Counted from the first letter of the stretch, positions 47,291 to 56,906 are shown. The stretch: DNA of 64,000 nt from Snodgrassella alvi (GCF_002777855.1 NZ_MEIK01000015.1:236196-300195), one strand, 5' to 3'. Made by a program: numbers and translations. Notes: generated by a model from the letters alone, not told the origin.

Positions 47291-47791
47291 ATGAGTAGTA
47301 AGACCGTGTGGCAGTCCAAAGCTGAAGAAAAAGCCCGCATTATCGCTCAATGTGTCCAGCACAGCGTCACCATCACCCAATTGCGCGAACAGGTTCTGGA
47401 TATTGTATTAAACATGAGCGGTGTCATTAAAGCTTATCAAGTACTGACACACATGCAGCAACACAGCAGCAGCACCATCGCTCCGCCAACTGCCTATCGC
47501 GCATTAGACTTTTGGGCAGAGCAGGGTGTATTGCATAAAATACCAGCGGTAAACGGTTATATTCTCTGTCGCCATGTGCAGCATGAATGTGATAGTGATT
47601 GTCATGAAGATGACATCCACCACAACGATTTTGTACTGGTTTGCAACCAGTGCGGTACTGTGGATGAACAAAGCCTGAGCTCTGAATGGGCAGCTCTACG
47701 CCGGCGTGCAGCCGACAATGGTTTCATATTGAATGATGAACACATCGTACTTACCGGAATCTGCCGGCATTGCCAGCTAAAGCCAGACTAA
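47291..47791 (+). CDS. zur: Fur family regulator, zinc-responsive type
   Basis: 166 residues from ATG 47291, which has GAGG upstream. An N-terminal winged helix (LREQVLDIVL to TAYRALDFWAEQGVLHKI) is followed by a dimerisation domain with HHNDFVLVCNQCGTVDE and the C-terminal pair GICRHCQL, giving two CxxC pairs for structural zinc; HVQHECDSDCHEDD adds further Cys/His ligands. This set and the length fit Zur better than Fur. It would repress zinc uptake genes under zinc sufficiency. The extra Cys/His-rich stretch at about 102-112 is a notable local feature. Confidence 0.88.
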   Translation: MSSKTVWQSKAEEKARIIAQCVQHSVTITQLREQVLDIVLNMSGVIKAYQVLTHMQQHSSSTIAPPTAYRALDFWAEQGVLHKIPAVNGYILCRHVQHECDSDCHEDDIHHNDFVLVCNQCGTVDEQSLSSEWAALRRRAADNGFILNDEHIVLTGICRHCQLKPD

Positions 47792-47952
47792 AATAGCTCC
47801 CTGAATTCAATCAGTATTCCGCCTGCCTGCTATTCCAAACTTCAGGCTGTGCGGATTTTCGCCATATTTCAACAAGCATTATTCAGTCTTGCCAAAGTGT
47901 CTTCACTCTTTAGAAACCATAATGAACGATTAGATTGCCATTACCCCAGCAG

Positions 47953-50202
47953 CTATCCCTGATACTTAAAAGGCTTAATAGATGTAAACAGCTTCTTCAA
48001 GTTATCTTCGATATCTTTAATATCATCCAAATAAAGAATCCATAGTTTTTTCCGTGCGCGAGAGCAGGCGGTATAAAACAGATTACGGCTATTCTCCAAT
48101 TTTCTGGTTTCCTCTTCCGTATACGTTTGTTCCGGTTCTAGAGACAGACTGGCAAAATAATTTTTAAATTTATGTTTATTGTTTTTCCCGAAGTTATGCT
48201 CCATAATTATAGCTACATTGTCATATTCTTCGCCTTTTGTACCGTGATAGGTATGGTATGTCACCGTTTGCTCCTTATTATGCTCATTATTGATAAAAGC
48301 TACCCATTGCTGCCATATATTTAAATCAATATTGAGAATCTCTTCTAGATCTTGGTGTCTTCTGTTAATTTCTTCATCAGCTTGTTCATCTGTAAGTTCC
48401 ACATCGGGATTGAATTTTTCAATCTTTCCGTACATTTCTTCATACACTAGGCCATACATATAGTCCTTAAATCCAATGTTTTGAGTTTTGTTTTTGTTTC
48501 GGTTAAATAAATTTTGAAAATTGAATCCAAAGTTTTTTTTCAACCAAAACCGTACTGCTTCCTGTTCACTTAAAACTACATTATTTTGGTCTACACATAA
48601 GTCATTTAGAAAGTTATCAATATGCTGAATAAATTCATGCAGATTGTTCGGTTGCTTACAGCGGAAGAGTTGTGCCAGTTTTAAGGCCACAGCAAAAGTA
48701 ACTTCAGACTGGGTATCACCAAATAAATCATAAAGCGTCTTATGCGGGTTTATACAATTGTTATACGCTGTAACCAGTTGATACAAGCGCAGGACTGCGG
48801 GATGAAGTTTATCCAGTTCGCGCGCAAACAGCTTGGTATTTATTTCATCCCATAAGATAAAATTTGCTTTTTGAATAGCACTATAAATTTGCTCAAATCC
48901 TCTCATGGAGGCCACATACCGGTTTAGCAACAACAGACAATCTATTTTTTCATTATCCCCTAAACATTGAGCAAATTTCTCAATAAACTGCTTAATGATT
49001 AGATTATCCGTGCTTGTATCTCCTGAATATCCTTCCGTGTCAAGATAGTAAAAATTAACTTCACCATTTGTTTTATCTGGGTCTAAGCTTTTTTGGTGCA
49101 ATTTATCGTTTCTAATTTTATTAATCAGCTCAATAATCTGTTGTTCTGAACGCCGGTTAAAAGGTTTCACTATCTCCTGTAGTTTTACTTGACCCAAACC
49201 ATTATCCGAAATGTTTTGATAGATATTGAGTATTTGATTGCCTATTCCAGAATCATATATGTTTTGCTGACTATCGCCAAAATAACCCACTAGCCAGCGT
49301 TGCCCTTTGCTATATTGTTGTAGCCCGGCCATCAGCTTAATCACTGATTCATGCGTATCTTGATACTCATCTATAAAAATATACGGATACTGGTCAATCA
49401 GTTTTTTTTGAAACAGCTTATATTTTTCTGCTAATGCCAGACTATATTCGAGTAATGTATCGTGGCTAAATTTCATGGCCGGCAACCGATCAGAATTAGA
49501 CAGGCTGTCATAGTCTATCTGTATTTTTTTGTCATTATTTTTCGATTCGAGTTTATCGATAGCCTTCTTGAAGCTAATCTGCCGTGATACAAGCTTGAAA
49601 AACTTTTTAAAAGTATCAACGCTTTTTATGATTTTTTCTTCAAATTCCGGTATTCGCTCTACCAAATCCGACTGCATCATTTGGTTTCTGAATTTATCTG
49701 CTTTGATCTTATTACGATCCAATGTAAAAAATTCTTCTTTCTTTTCCTCTATGAATGTACTGAATAATTCTAGGTTTTCCTTAGTTTTAAGGGTAGACAG
49801 ATTAACACAATCAGTCTGAGTCTTTATCTCTGACTCAATATTTTCCAGTTCTTGTTTAAGTTTTTTTAGATGCAATACTGTTAACTCACTCCGCCGATAC
49901 ATTTTAATTTGCTGCCACAGCATTTCATGAATGGTGGACACCTGCACATATTGAGTTTCGCCCAACCGCTGGCGGATTTCATTTGCCGCCACATTGGTAT
50001 AAGTAATGCACATAATTTTTTGATTGTGTTTGTCTAATTCATCGATTTTATAATGCAAAATATACTTTATGGATTCGATTAGCGTGTAGGTTTTACCAGC
50101 ACCTGCCCCAGCTTGGATAATAAAACTGTCAAAATTATCAATGGCTGTAAATATTCGTTGCTGCAGCTGTTGCTCTTCAGACAAATTCTCTTTCAGACTC
50201 AT
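47953..50202 (-). CDS. gajB: UvrD/Rep-like helicase, GajB-type (Gabija defence)
   Basis: 749 residues, superfamily 1 helicase. Walker A is IIQAGAGAGKTYTLIES (about 28-44), motif II is FIDEYQDTHES (about 272), motif III follows in GQRWLVGYFGDSQQNIYD (about 298), and C-terminal motifs are HTYHGTKGEEYDNVAI (about 652) and FYTACSRARKKLWIL (about 715). It is 9 nt downstream of an OLD-family nuclease gene with its own AAGGGGG ribosome binding site. OLD nuclease plus UvrD helicase is the definition of Gabija. At 749 residues it is longer than the best-known GajB (about 494), with a long insertion (about 100-240) in domain 1. Codon use is more AT rich than flanking genes, consistent with a defence island cargo. 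Confidence 0.85.
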   Translation of the reverse strand: MSLKENLSEEQQLQQRIFTAIDNFDSFIIQAGAGAGKTYTLIESIKYILHYKIDELDKHNQKIMCITYTNVAANEIRQRLGETQYVQVSTIHEMLWQQIKMYRRSELTVLHLKKLKQELENIESEIKTQTDCVNLSTLKTKENLELFSTFIEEKKEEFFTLDRNKIKADKFRNQMMQSDLVERIPEFEEKIIKSVDTFKKFFKLVSRQISFKKAIDKLESKNNDKKIQIDYDSLSNSDRLPAMKFSHDTLLEYSLALAEKYKLFQKKLIDQYPYIFIDEYQDTHESVIKLMAGLQQYSKGQRWLVGYFGDSQQNIYDSGIGNQILNIYQNISDNGLGQVKLQEIVKPFNRRSEQQIIELINKIRNDKLHQKSLDPDKTNGEVNFYYLDTEGYSGDTSTDNLIIKQFIEKFAQCLGDNEKIDCLLLLNRYVASMRGFEQIYSAIQKANFILWDEINTKLFARELDKLHPAVLRLYQLVTAYNNCINPHKTLYDLFGDTQSEVTFAVALKLAQLFRCKQPNNLHEFIQHIDNFLNDLCVDQNNVVLSEQEAVRFWLKKNFGFNFQNLFNRNKNKTQNIGFKDYMYGLVYEEMYGKIEKFNPDVELTDEQADEEINRRHQDLEEILNIDLNIWQQWVAFINNEHNKEQTVTYHTYHGTKGEEYDNVAIIMEHNFGKNNKHKFKNYFASLSLEPEQTYTEEETRKLENSRNLFYTACSRARKKLWILYLDDIKDIEDNLKKLFTSIKPFKYQG

Positions 50203-50211
50203 TTTTCCCCC

Positions 50212-52413
50212 TTATTTGTTATTTAGTTGATTTTTCAGCCAATTCAATCCATCTTGAATATATTCAGGTAATGTTAACGTATTTTCTAATGGATCGGTGC
50301 CTGAAGTCAGGATAGTGAAAAGTAACGAACTGGCAAATTCGGTCTTGCTTACGTTATTATTAAGTTTGTGATGTATTTCGAAAGATCTATCTTTTTTGAT
50401 TTCATCGAGTTTATTGATTTTATTGTTTTGAATAAAGTCTGTAGATAATTTAGGTAAAGCTGTATTTAGTATTTCAACCATGCTTTGATGGTTGTAGTTG
50501 GTTAGAATAATTGCTTCCTCTAGACTAGTGGCATATTGTTGTTGAATAGGTTTTTTTTGAAATACAACCAAAATATTTTCGCTTTCAATATATTCAACAT
50601 TATCAAGTTCTTCAGTTCCTAGGAGTTCTTTCAAAGTTTTATTAGTAGTTTTTCTACCTTTTAAACTGGTAACTTGTTTAAAACTCTTTGGATGGTGTCC
50701 GTCTTTGTTGTTAGGACATTTCTTATTACATGTTTTATTTTTCTCGCAATCAGTACGCTTGATATCTATATCTGTAATTATTAAACAAGGTATCTGTAAC
50801 TGTTTAATCAAAGGATAATATACTTTAGCATGAGCACCATCAATTCTAAATATTGATATATAATATTTTTTTAGAACTTCATCATGTTCAAGATAATAAT
50901 TGAGTAAGAGCTCCTCAGTCCCACCTTCCACAAAGATCACGGCGTCTGAAAAAAAAAGTTCAGAAACTTTATATTTGATGTGTTTTTTTAGAAATATTAA
51001 TTCTTTTTGTTCTTGTTCGTTCGAAGCTCCATCCTTACTAAGTAAAGCATCATATAATGGTATGACAGTGCTGCATCGGTCTTTAACAGTTAAATAGTTG
51101 ATATTATTAAATGAATTGCTGCTATGAATTTTACTATTTACAATGTGTGAAGAATGCGTGGTGATGATAATTTGGCATTTAAGTAAAGCTGCAGTTGAGT
51201 CTGGCTTTTGAATTTGCTCTAATACTTTATTTACAGCTGAATCAATGCGTTTAATAAAAAACTCCTGCATTTGCGGATGCATAAATGCTTCCGGTTCCTC
51301 TATCAGTAGTAAATTAATGTGGCTGTGGTGGCTTGCTTCTGGATAAGTGTGAATATAGTGCACAATCTCTCCAATAATATTCACTAGATTAATATAACCC
51401 AGCCCAAACTGATTTTCAGGAATATAATCTTCACCTTCCCTGAAGCTGTATTTAATCAGCTTGTTTAAAATATCATCTTTAGAAACATTACCTCTCAATT
51501 GCATATCAAAATGATTGGGTTGCTCAATCTCTCTTAAAATCTCACTCACTGATTTATTTTTCTTTTCTACTCCAGAAGTAATGATTCCGTTTATATTATT
51601 TAGTCCCTCATTTAATACATCTTTGTTTTCTTCATTCATAAATAATGTGACAACGATTTTTTGGAAAATGCCGGATAAAACATCTTCTTTCAAATTGCGG
51701 TTTGCATCAATACATTTTATTTTTATTAAATTACTTAGAGAAAAATTGGTTACCTCTTCATCATAATTATTACGGTAGCTCAGTTTGTATTTTGTTTTAT
51801 CTTTATCATCCAGCAGATTACATATTTTTTCTAGTGGCGCTAATTCAGGATTATTCTTATCTTCTTTGGCTTGAATTAAGGCTCTAACTTCTTGTAAAAA
51901 GCTTTCTTCTTCTTTTATGGAGTAATTTGCTTTGATTACAATGCTTTCTTTTTTATCTAGATTATCTAATGTTACAAACGGGCTCAGATTACTGATTAAA
52001 TCTTCTTCAAAATTTTCTAATTTAACTTTTAATTCAAATTCTATTTTTGGTGTTTCCAGTTTAATATCCGTATTATCTTCTTCATGATTCTGAAATGCCG
52101 CGACATACGTCCCAACCAAATTTTTCAGATAATCCAAATTAAAATCGCTGGACGTAACCATTTTATTATCATGCAGCTTTTTTAAAGCGTTAGTAATAGT
52201 GGTTTTACCGGTATTATTTTTGCCGATTATCAGGGTACTTGAGGGTGAAATCAGAGGTACAGGAGAACTATTTTCTTTAGAATGGTCCGAAGTTTTATTT
52301 TGTGCTTGCTCTAAAGATTTATTTTTTATTTCATTAGAATTAACAAAAAATACTTCGTTGTCTTTTTCCCCAAACTTGCGAAAATTTTTAAGCGTGAAAC
52401 TTTGTAGATACAT
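50212..52413 (-). CDS. gajA: OLD family ATP-dependent endonuclease, GajA-type (Gabija defence)
   Basis: 733 residues. The N-terminal ABC-type ATPase has Walker A IIGKNNTGKTTITNAL (about 62-77) and Walker B LLLIEEPEAFMHP (about 370), followed by the His-switch region ITTHSSHIVNS. The C-terminal TOPRIM domain has FVEGGTEELLL (catalytic Glu, about 494) and IITDIDIKR (DxD, about 540). It is directly followed by a Cys/His-rich stretch with C-x5-C-x3-C and HH, possibly a metal-binding insertion. Longer than the prototype GajA (about 578). In Gabija, GajA nicks phage DNA when nucleotide levels fall, and GajB assists. An extended -10 promoter lies just upstream. Alternative: another class 2 OLD defence pair. 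Confidence 0.85.
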   Translation of the reverse strand: MYLQSFTLKNFRKFGEKDNEVFFVNSNEIKNKSLEQAQNKTSDHSKENSSPVPLISPSSTLIIGKNNTGKTTITNALKKLHDNKMVTSSDFNLDYLKNLVGTYVAAFQNHEEDNTDIKLETPKIEFELKVKLENFEEDLISNLSPFVTLDNLDKKESIVIKANYSIKEEESFLQEVRALIQAKEDKNNPELAPLEKICNLLDDKDKTKYKLSYRNNYDEEVTNFSLSNLIKIKCIDANRNLKEDVLSGIFQKIVVTLFMNEENKDVLNEGLNNINGIITSGVEKKNKSVSEILREIEQPNHFDMQLRGNVSKDDILNKLIKYSFREGEDYIPENQFGLGYINLVNIIGEIVHYIHTYPEASHHSHINLLLIEEPEAFMHPQMQEFFIKRIDSAVNKVLEQIQKPDSTAALLKCQIIITTHSSHIVNSKIHSSNSFNNINYLTVKDRCSTVIPLYDALLSKDGASNEQEQKELIFLKKHIKYKVSELFFSDAVIFVEGGTEELLLNYYLEHDEVLKKYYISIFRIDGAHAKVYYPLIKQLQIPCLIITDIDIKRTDCEKNKTCNKKCPNNKDGHHPKSFKQVTSLKGRKTTNKTLKELLGTEELDNVEYIESENILVVFQKKPIQQQYATSLEEAIILTNYNHQSMVEILNTALPKLSTDFIQNNKINKLDEIKKDRSFEIHHKLNNNVSKTEFASSLLFTILTSGTDPLENTLTLPEYIQDGLNWLKNQLNNK

Positions 52414-52435
52414 TATGGTTATTCCTATGTAAATC

Positions 52436-52444
52436 AGTATAGCA
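52436..52444 (-). promoter_or_regulatory. Extended -10 promoter of the gajAB-like operon
   Basis: On the minus strand TG-C-TATACT (52444-52436) is a full extended -10. The -35 is poor. Start would be near 52429, leaving a leader of about 15 nt; AGGAAT then precedes the ATG. Confidence 0.55.
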
Positions 52445-52767
52445 AATGGGTTTTGCTTTTTTTCATTTTAGCCGGATGTTTGAGACTCATTAGCAGCCGG
52501 ACAGACACTACATTAGCAAGATGATATTCTGGTATGATTTCAGCAGAAGTTCCTCCTTTTAAATAATTGTATTGAATAAAGATTTATTATTTTGTATTAA
52601 TGACAAATTCTAGTAACAGATGTAACGGAAAGTCAAAAAAAATTGATCAAATTTTTAAATTAATTAATAATATTAATATGTTAATTAAAATTGGTATGAC
52701 AAACATTTGTTCATGTCTTCAATCTAATTTAAAAAGTATATTTGCCAGTCAAATTTCTTAAAAAAAT
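52445..52767. other. AT-rich divergent region upstream of the defence operon
   Basis: About 320 nt, strongly A+T rich, with no gene. No direct repeats or attachment-like sequence marking the edge of an inserted island are visible here or after 47791, so how the defence operon was inserted is not apparent. Confidence 0.5.
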
Positions 52768-52796
52768 TTGCATGTAAAATAAGTTGAGGCTATAAA
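52768..52796 (+). promoter_or_regulatory. Promoter of the nitrilase-family gene
   Basis: TTGCAT (52768-52773) and TATAAA (52791-52796) are spaced by exactly 17 bp, about 50 nt before the ATG at 52848. Confidence 0.6.
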
Positions 52797-52847
52797 TAAT
52801 TTTCATTCAACAGTTCTGGCAGCAGCATTCAGTTTAAGGAGATACAT

Positions 52848-53651
52848 ATGAACAACATCTCAGTGGGCATTGTGCAGATGGTTTCTGGCACGAACGTGGC
52901 GGAAAATATTCAGTCTATGCGGCGTCTGGTGCGGCAAGCTGCGGCTGCTGGGGCTGAGTGGGTAGTGTTACCAGAGTACTGGCCCATTATGGGGCATGAT
53001 GATACTGATAAGGTGAAGGTGGCTGAAGCATTTGGCGATGGACCGTTGCAAACCGCTTTAAAATCGCTGGCCGCTGAATTGGGTATCGTGCTCTTTGGCG
53101 GTACCATACCATTACAAAGCACAGATAAAGCCAAAGTGCTTAACACTATGATGGTATACGGCCACTCCGGTGAGCTGCTTGGCTTTTATCATAAAATGCA
53201 CCTGTTTGGATTTGTGGGTGCCAATGAAAGTTATGCAGAAGCCGATACGATTTTGCGTGGCATGGATGTGCCGCAGTTAAAAGTAGATGATGTTTCCGTA
53301 GCTCAAGGTATTTGTTACGATTTACGTTTTCCTGAATTCTTCCGTGCCCAATTGCCCTTTGATGTACTTGTACTGCCTGCTGCTTTTACCTATACCACCG
53401 GTAAAGCGCATTGGCATACACTATTAACCGCACGTGCAATTGAAAATCAGTGCTATCTTCTCGCATCAGCACAAGGTGGTACACATCAAAACGGCCGCCG
53501 CACCTTTGGTCACAGCATGATCATTAATCCGTGGGGTGAAGTGCTGGCCTGTTTGCCGGAAGGTGAGGGCGTGATTACCGCGGAGCTGAATAATGATTTT
53601 CTGCAATCAGTACGCAGTAAATTACCGGCACTCCAGCATCGCATATTGTAA
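52848..53651 (+). CDS. Carbon-nitrogen hydrolase (Nit/deaminated glutathione amidase type)
   Basis: 267 residues, nitrilase superfamily. The catalytic triad is visible as Glu in VVLPEYW (about 43), Lys in YHKMHLFGF (about 116) and Cys in GICYDLRFPEFF (about 150). The block HLFGFVGANESYAEAD and the overall size fit the Nit1/Nit2-type amidases that repair deaminated glutathione or hydrolyse omega-amides. The substrate is inferred. A strong ribosome binding site (AAGGAG) precedes the ATG and a good promoter lies upstream. Confidence 0.88.
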   Translation: MNNISVGIVQMVSGTNVAENIQSMRRLVRQAAAAGAEWVVLPEYWPIMGHDDTDKVKVAEAFGDGPLQTALKSLAAELGIVLFGGTIPLQSTDKAKVLNTMMVYGHSGELLGFYHKMHLFGFVGANESYAEADTILRGMDVPQLKVDDVSVAQGICYDLRFPEFFRAQLPFDVLVLPAAFTYTTGKAHWHTLLTARAIENQCYLLASAQGGTHQNGRRTFGHSMIINPWGEVLACLPEGEGVITAELNNDFLQSVRSKLPALQHRIL

Positions 53652-53878
53652 TCAGGAATGATTTGGTTCAATAAAATAGCAACCTTCGCACTGGAACTGA
53701 CGAGTTTGATAGACGTTTTGTCTAAATAATCAAATCTGTAATCATTTAAACAGGACAATAGCAATCATTACTTGTCCAAAAAAGAGAATCATGGCATGAT
53801 TATCGATTAAATTTTGACTATATAAAGTTAAATGTTGAATTTTCTATCAAATTTTGATTTAGGAAGCAGTGGGCAGTT

Positions 53879-55240
53879 ATGAGTGGTGGAACTAAGAAAA
53901 AATCGCATTCGCAATGGAGCTCGCGGATGGGCTTTATGCTTGCCGCAGCAGGTTCGGCAGTGGGTCTGGGCAATATCTGGAAATTTCCTTACATGGCTGG
54001 GCAGATGGGTGGTTCTGCCTTTGTGCTGACCTATCTGATTTGTATGTTTATCATTGGCCTGCCGATTCTGGTTGCGGAATGGTTGATTGGTCGCCGCGGT
54101 CAGAAAAATCCGATTCATACCATGGAAGATGTAGCTGCTGCTGAAGGGCGTTCTAAATCATGGCGCTGGGTAGGGATTATCGGCGTTTTAGGCTCATTCT
54201 TGATTCTTTCTTTCTATAGCGTGATTGGCGGCTGGGCTACCGATTATATCTTTCTGGCCGGTAGTGGTACCTTTAAAGGACTGCATGGCGATGGTACCAG
54301 TCTGGTATTTCAGCAATTTCTCGGTAGCGTAAGTCATTTGCTTACATGGCATACAGTGTTTATGTTTGCAACTGCATTGATTGTTGCCATGGGTGTGGGA
54401 GCTGGTCTGGAGCGTTCTTGTAAAATCATGATGCCGGGGTTGGGCGTTTTGTTGATTGGTCTGGTGATTTATGCGGCGGTTGTCAGTGGCCCTTCCTTTG
54501 GTAGAGCATTCACTTTCCTGTTTACCCCAAATTGGTCCGCAATTACCGGAAAAGCAGTGTTAGCGGCTCTTGGCCATGCCTTTTTCAGTTTATCGCTTGG
54601 TATGGGGATTATGATGGCCTACGGCTCCTATCTGGGCAAAGATGTTAATCTGATTTCTACTGCTCGTACTGTGGTGATTCTGGATGTTATCGTCGCCATG
54701 TTATCCGGCATGGCCATTTTTCCTCTTGTATTTGCCAACGGTTTGCAACCGGGCGAAGGTCCTGGCCTTATCTTCGTTACTTTACCAATTGCTTTCGGTA
54801 ATATGGCTGGCGGTACTATTATCGGTATTCTGTTCTTTATTTTTCTCACTTTTGCAGCACTGACATCTTCAATTTCTTTACTGGAACCAACAGTCGAGCT
54901 CTTGGAAGAAAAAACCCACCTAGGCCGTAAATCCGCCACTCTGGTAAGTAGCGTGGTTATTTGGGCATTGGGTATTGCCTGTCTGTTGTCTTTTAATGAA
55001 TGGCAGGATGTAACAATTTTCGGTAAAAATATTTTTGACAGCTTGGATTACCTTACCAGTAAACTGATGTTGCCATTAACTGGTCTGGGTACCATTATTT
55101 TTGCTGGCTGGATGATGAAACAGGAAACCATCCGTCAAGAACTGAATTTAAGTCCAGTAATATTTGCTGGCTGGAAATTTTTATGCCGAATCGTTATTCC
55201 AGTGGCAGTGATTGCTATTCTGATTTACGGATTTATGTAA
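53879..55240 (+). CDS. Sodium-dependent transporter, NSS (SNF) family
   Basis: 453 residues with about 11-12 membrane segments. The sodium/substrate site signature AAGSAVGLGNIWKFPYMAGQMGG (read here as AAAGSAVGLGNIWKFPY, about 18) is the hallmark of neurotransmitter:sodium symporters, here the bacterial amino-acid type (LeuT/TnaT relatives). Another family block is ALGHAFFSLSLGMGIMMAYGSYL (about 230). It imports amino acids driven by Na+; the substrate is unknown. It follows the nitrilase by 227 nt and ends at a very strong terminator. Confidence 0.92.
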   Translation: MSGGTKKKSHSQWSSRMGFMLAAAGSAVGLGNIWKFPYMAGQMGGSAFVLTYLICMFIIGLPILVAEWLIGRRGQKNPIHTMEDVAAAEGRSKSWRWVGIIGVLGSFLILSFYSVIGGWATDYIFLAGSGTFKGLHGDGTSLVFQQFLGSVSHLLTWHTVFMFATALIVAMGVGAGLERSCKIMMPGLGVLLIGLVIYAAVVSGPSFGRAFTFLFTPNWSAITGKAVLAALGHAFFSLSLGMGIMMAYGSYLGKDVNLISTARTVVILDVIVAMLSGMAIFPLVFANGLQPGEGPGLIFVTLPIAFGNMAGGTIIGILFFIFLTFAALTSSISLLEPTVELLEEKTHLGRKSATLVSSVVIWALGIACLLSFNEWQDVTIFGKNIFDSLDYLTSKLMLPLTGLGTIIFAGWMMKQETIRQELNLSPVIFAGWKFLCRIVIPVAVIAILIYGFM

Positions 55241-55282
55241 TGTTGGTATAATTATTATTAGAATATAGGTTTATCACCAAAT

Positions 55283-55324
55283 AAAAGCACAGGCCGGCAA
55301 AGAAAATTGCCGGCCTGTGCTTTT
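55283..55324 (+). terminator. Strong terminator after the NSS transporter
   Basis: An 18-bp perfect stem (55283-55300 with 55307-55324) containing AAGCACAGGCC/GGCCTGTGCTT around an AGAAAA loop, ending in TTTT. The arm word also appears in the hairpin at 35301-35341. Confidence 0.92.
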
Positions 55325-55611
55325 ATTGGTATGTTTTGTAACTATTTGATTTTTATAAAAATAAATAAAATAGTTTATATTTTATCCAGATATAGTTCAA
55401 TCTTAAACTAGCTTTTATAAAAGCTTCTAAATCATTCTTTTGTATAGTGAATTAGTGTTGCATAAGTCATGCTGCTCGCTTTTAAATGATCTATTTTTCT
55501 ACCATTTAATACCATGGATTCTTTTTCCATCTGGTTTAAGCAGCAAAATGAAGAAAATGTGATATCGTTTTATGCTTAAGTAATGAAAAGCTATTATGCA
55601 GAAATTATTTT

Positions 55612-55921
55612 TTAACTAAGTTGATAATACTTATGCTCTCCATCTTTGTGCCGATATTTTGAACTGGATGCAATTAAAATATTAGCATCTGATGATAAAA
55701 AACAAAATTTTGGATGATAAATATTTAAATTTTTTTCCGTTTCATCAAAGCGCTGCAGATATGTCGAATACCGAAATCTTTAGAAGTAAGCGGATAAATC
55801 ATTTTTGTGGCAATAGCTCGCTACAGCATTCTGGCTAATCATTTTTCAAGCCCGAATAAAATCAATTTTCTGCTTCTGCCTCACGTCCAGAACCATGTTT
55901 AGCAATTAGCTCTATACGCAT
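55612..55921 (-). pseudogene. Decayed gene remnant, product unknown
   Basis: On the minus strand three different frames read as protein in succession: a start at 55921 gives MRIELIAKHGSGREAEAEN and stops; then another frame reads YPLTSKDFGIRHICSALM; then a third reads RFDETEKNLNIYHPKFCFLS and continues to a stop at 55612. This relay, with two frame changes and early stops, suggests a short gene broken by indels. I do not recognise the family. The remaining DNA from 55325 to 55611 shows nothing. Confidence 0.35.
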
Positions 55922-55951
55922 TAGCAAATAAAATACCTAATATCAGCTCCT

Positions 55952-56794
55952 TCACATCGTTACGCCTGCCTTGCGCGCAATTGCTAAGCCTTCTTCCACA
56001 CTCATATATTGCGGAGGCTGAACACAATCTCGCAATACAATCGCACCCTGACTAAACATAACTAATTCATTCACAGCCAGTTGTTGCCATTGTTCGTTAC
56101 AGGTAAGGGGTAGGGTGGCGATTACAGCTACTCGGTCGTGTGGTGTAGTCACCGCAGAAAAATCAATCGCTACATCTTCATCTGATAGCACGGCCTTACC
56201 AAACGGCGCCTGTCGAATAATATAAAAGAGCAGGGTACTGGCATGGGCGATTAACCAGTCGCCATTGGAAAGCATATAATTAAATAGCCCATACTGGCGT
56301 AGCTCAGCTGTGATTTCAGCTATTGTTTTGAATAATACTTCACGCTCAGGTTTATGGCGAAAACGCTGGCGAAGCTGTTCCAGTAGATAGCAAAATGCCT
56401 CTTCTGAATCAGTGGTGCCAACCGGAGTAAAATATTCTCCTTCGGCTGGTTTGAAACCGCGTAGATTACCATTATGTGCAAATACCCAGTATTCTCCCCA
56501 TAGTTCGCGTACAAAAGGATGAGTATTTACCAAATGCACTTGTCCCTGAGTAGCTTTGCGGATATGTGCGATCACATTTTCAGATTTGATTTTATATTGC
56601 TGCACTAAATCGGCTACAGGTGAGCTGGCACAAGGTTTATCATCTTGCAGGAGGCGTACCCCATGGCCTTCGAAAAAAGCAATTCCGAAACCATCCGCAT
56701 GATTATCAGTTAACCCACCGCGTAAACGAAATCCTTCAAAAGAAAACACGATATCCGTAGGGGTATTGCAATCCATGCCTAACAACTGGCACAT
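55952..56794 (-). CDS. yafJ: Class II glutamine amidotransferase, YafJ type
   Basis: 280 residues. The N-terminal nucleophile follows the initiator (M-CQLLGMDCNTPTD), and SFEGFRLRGGLTDNHADGFGIAFFEG, VIAHIRKATQGQVHLVNTHPF and FAHNGNL form the glutaminase site. The protein lacks a synthase domain, as in YafJ/YafJ-like class II amidotransferases, whose acceptor is not known. AAGGAG precedes the ATG. It lies downstream of the RTX gene on the same strand but is separated by a terminator. Confidence 0.88.
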   Translation of the reverse strand: MCQLLGMDCNTPTDIVFSFEGFRLRGGLTDNHADGFGIAFFEGHGVRLLQDDKPCASSPVADLVQQYKIKSENVIAHIRKATQGQVHLVNTHPFVRELWGEYWVFAHNGNLRGFKPAEGEYFTPVGTTDSEEAFCYLLEQLRQRFRHKPEREVLFKTIAEITAELRQYGLFNYMLSNGDWLIAHASTLLFYIIRQAPFGKAVLSDEDVAIDFSAVTTPHDRVAVIATLPLTCNEQWQQLAVNELVMFSQGAIVLRDCVQPPQYMSVEEGLAIARKAGVTM

Positions 56795-56906
56795 ACTAAT
56801 ATTTCTCCTTCAATCATTAAATACTGTAATAATAATGTTGCACTATTTTAAGATTATACAACCTGATTAAAGTAATACATAATTCAAGCGCATAAATTAT
56901 GATAAA

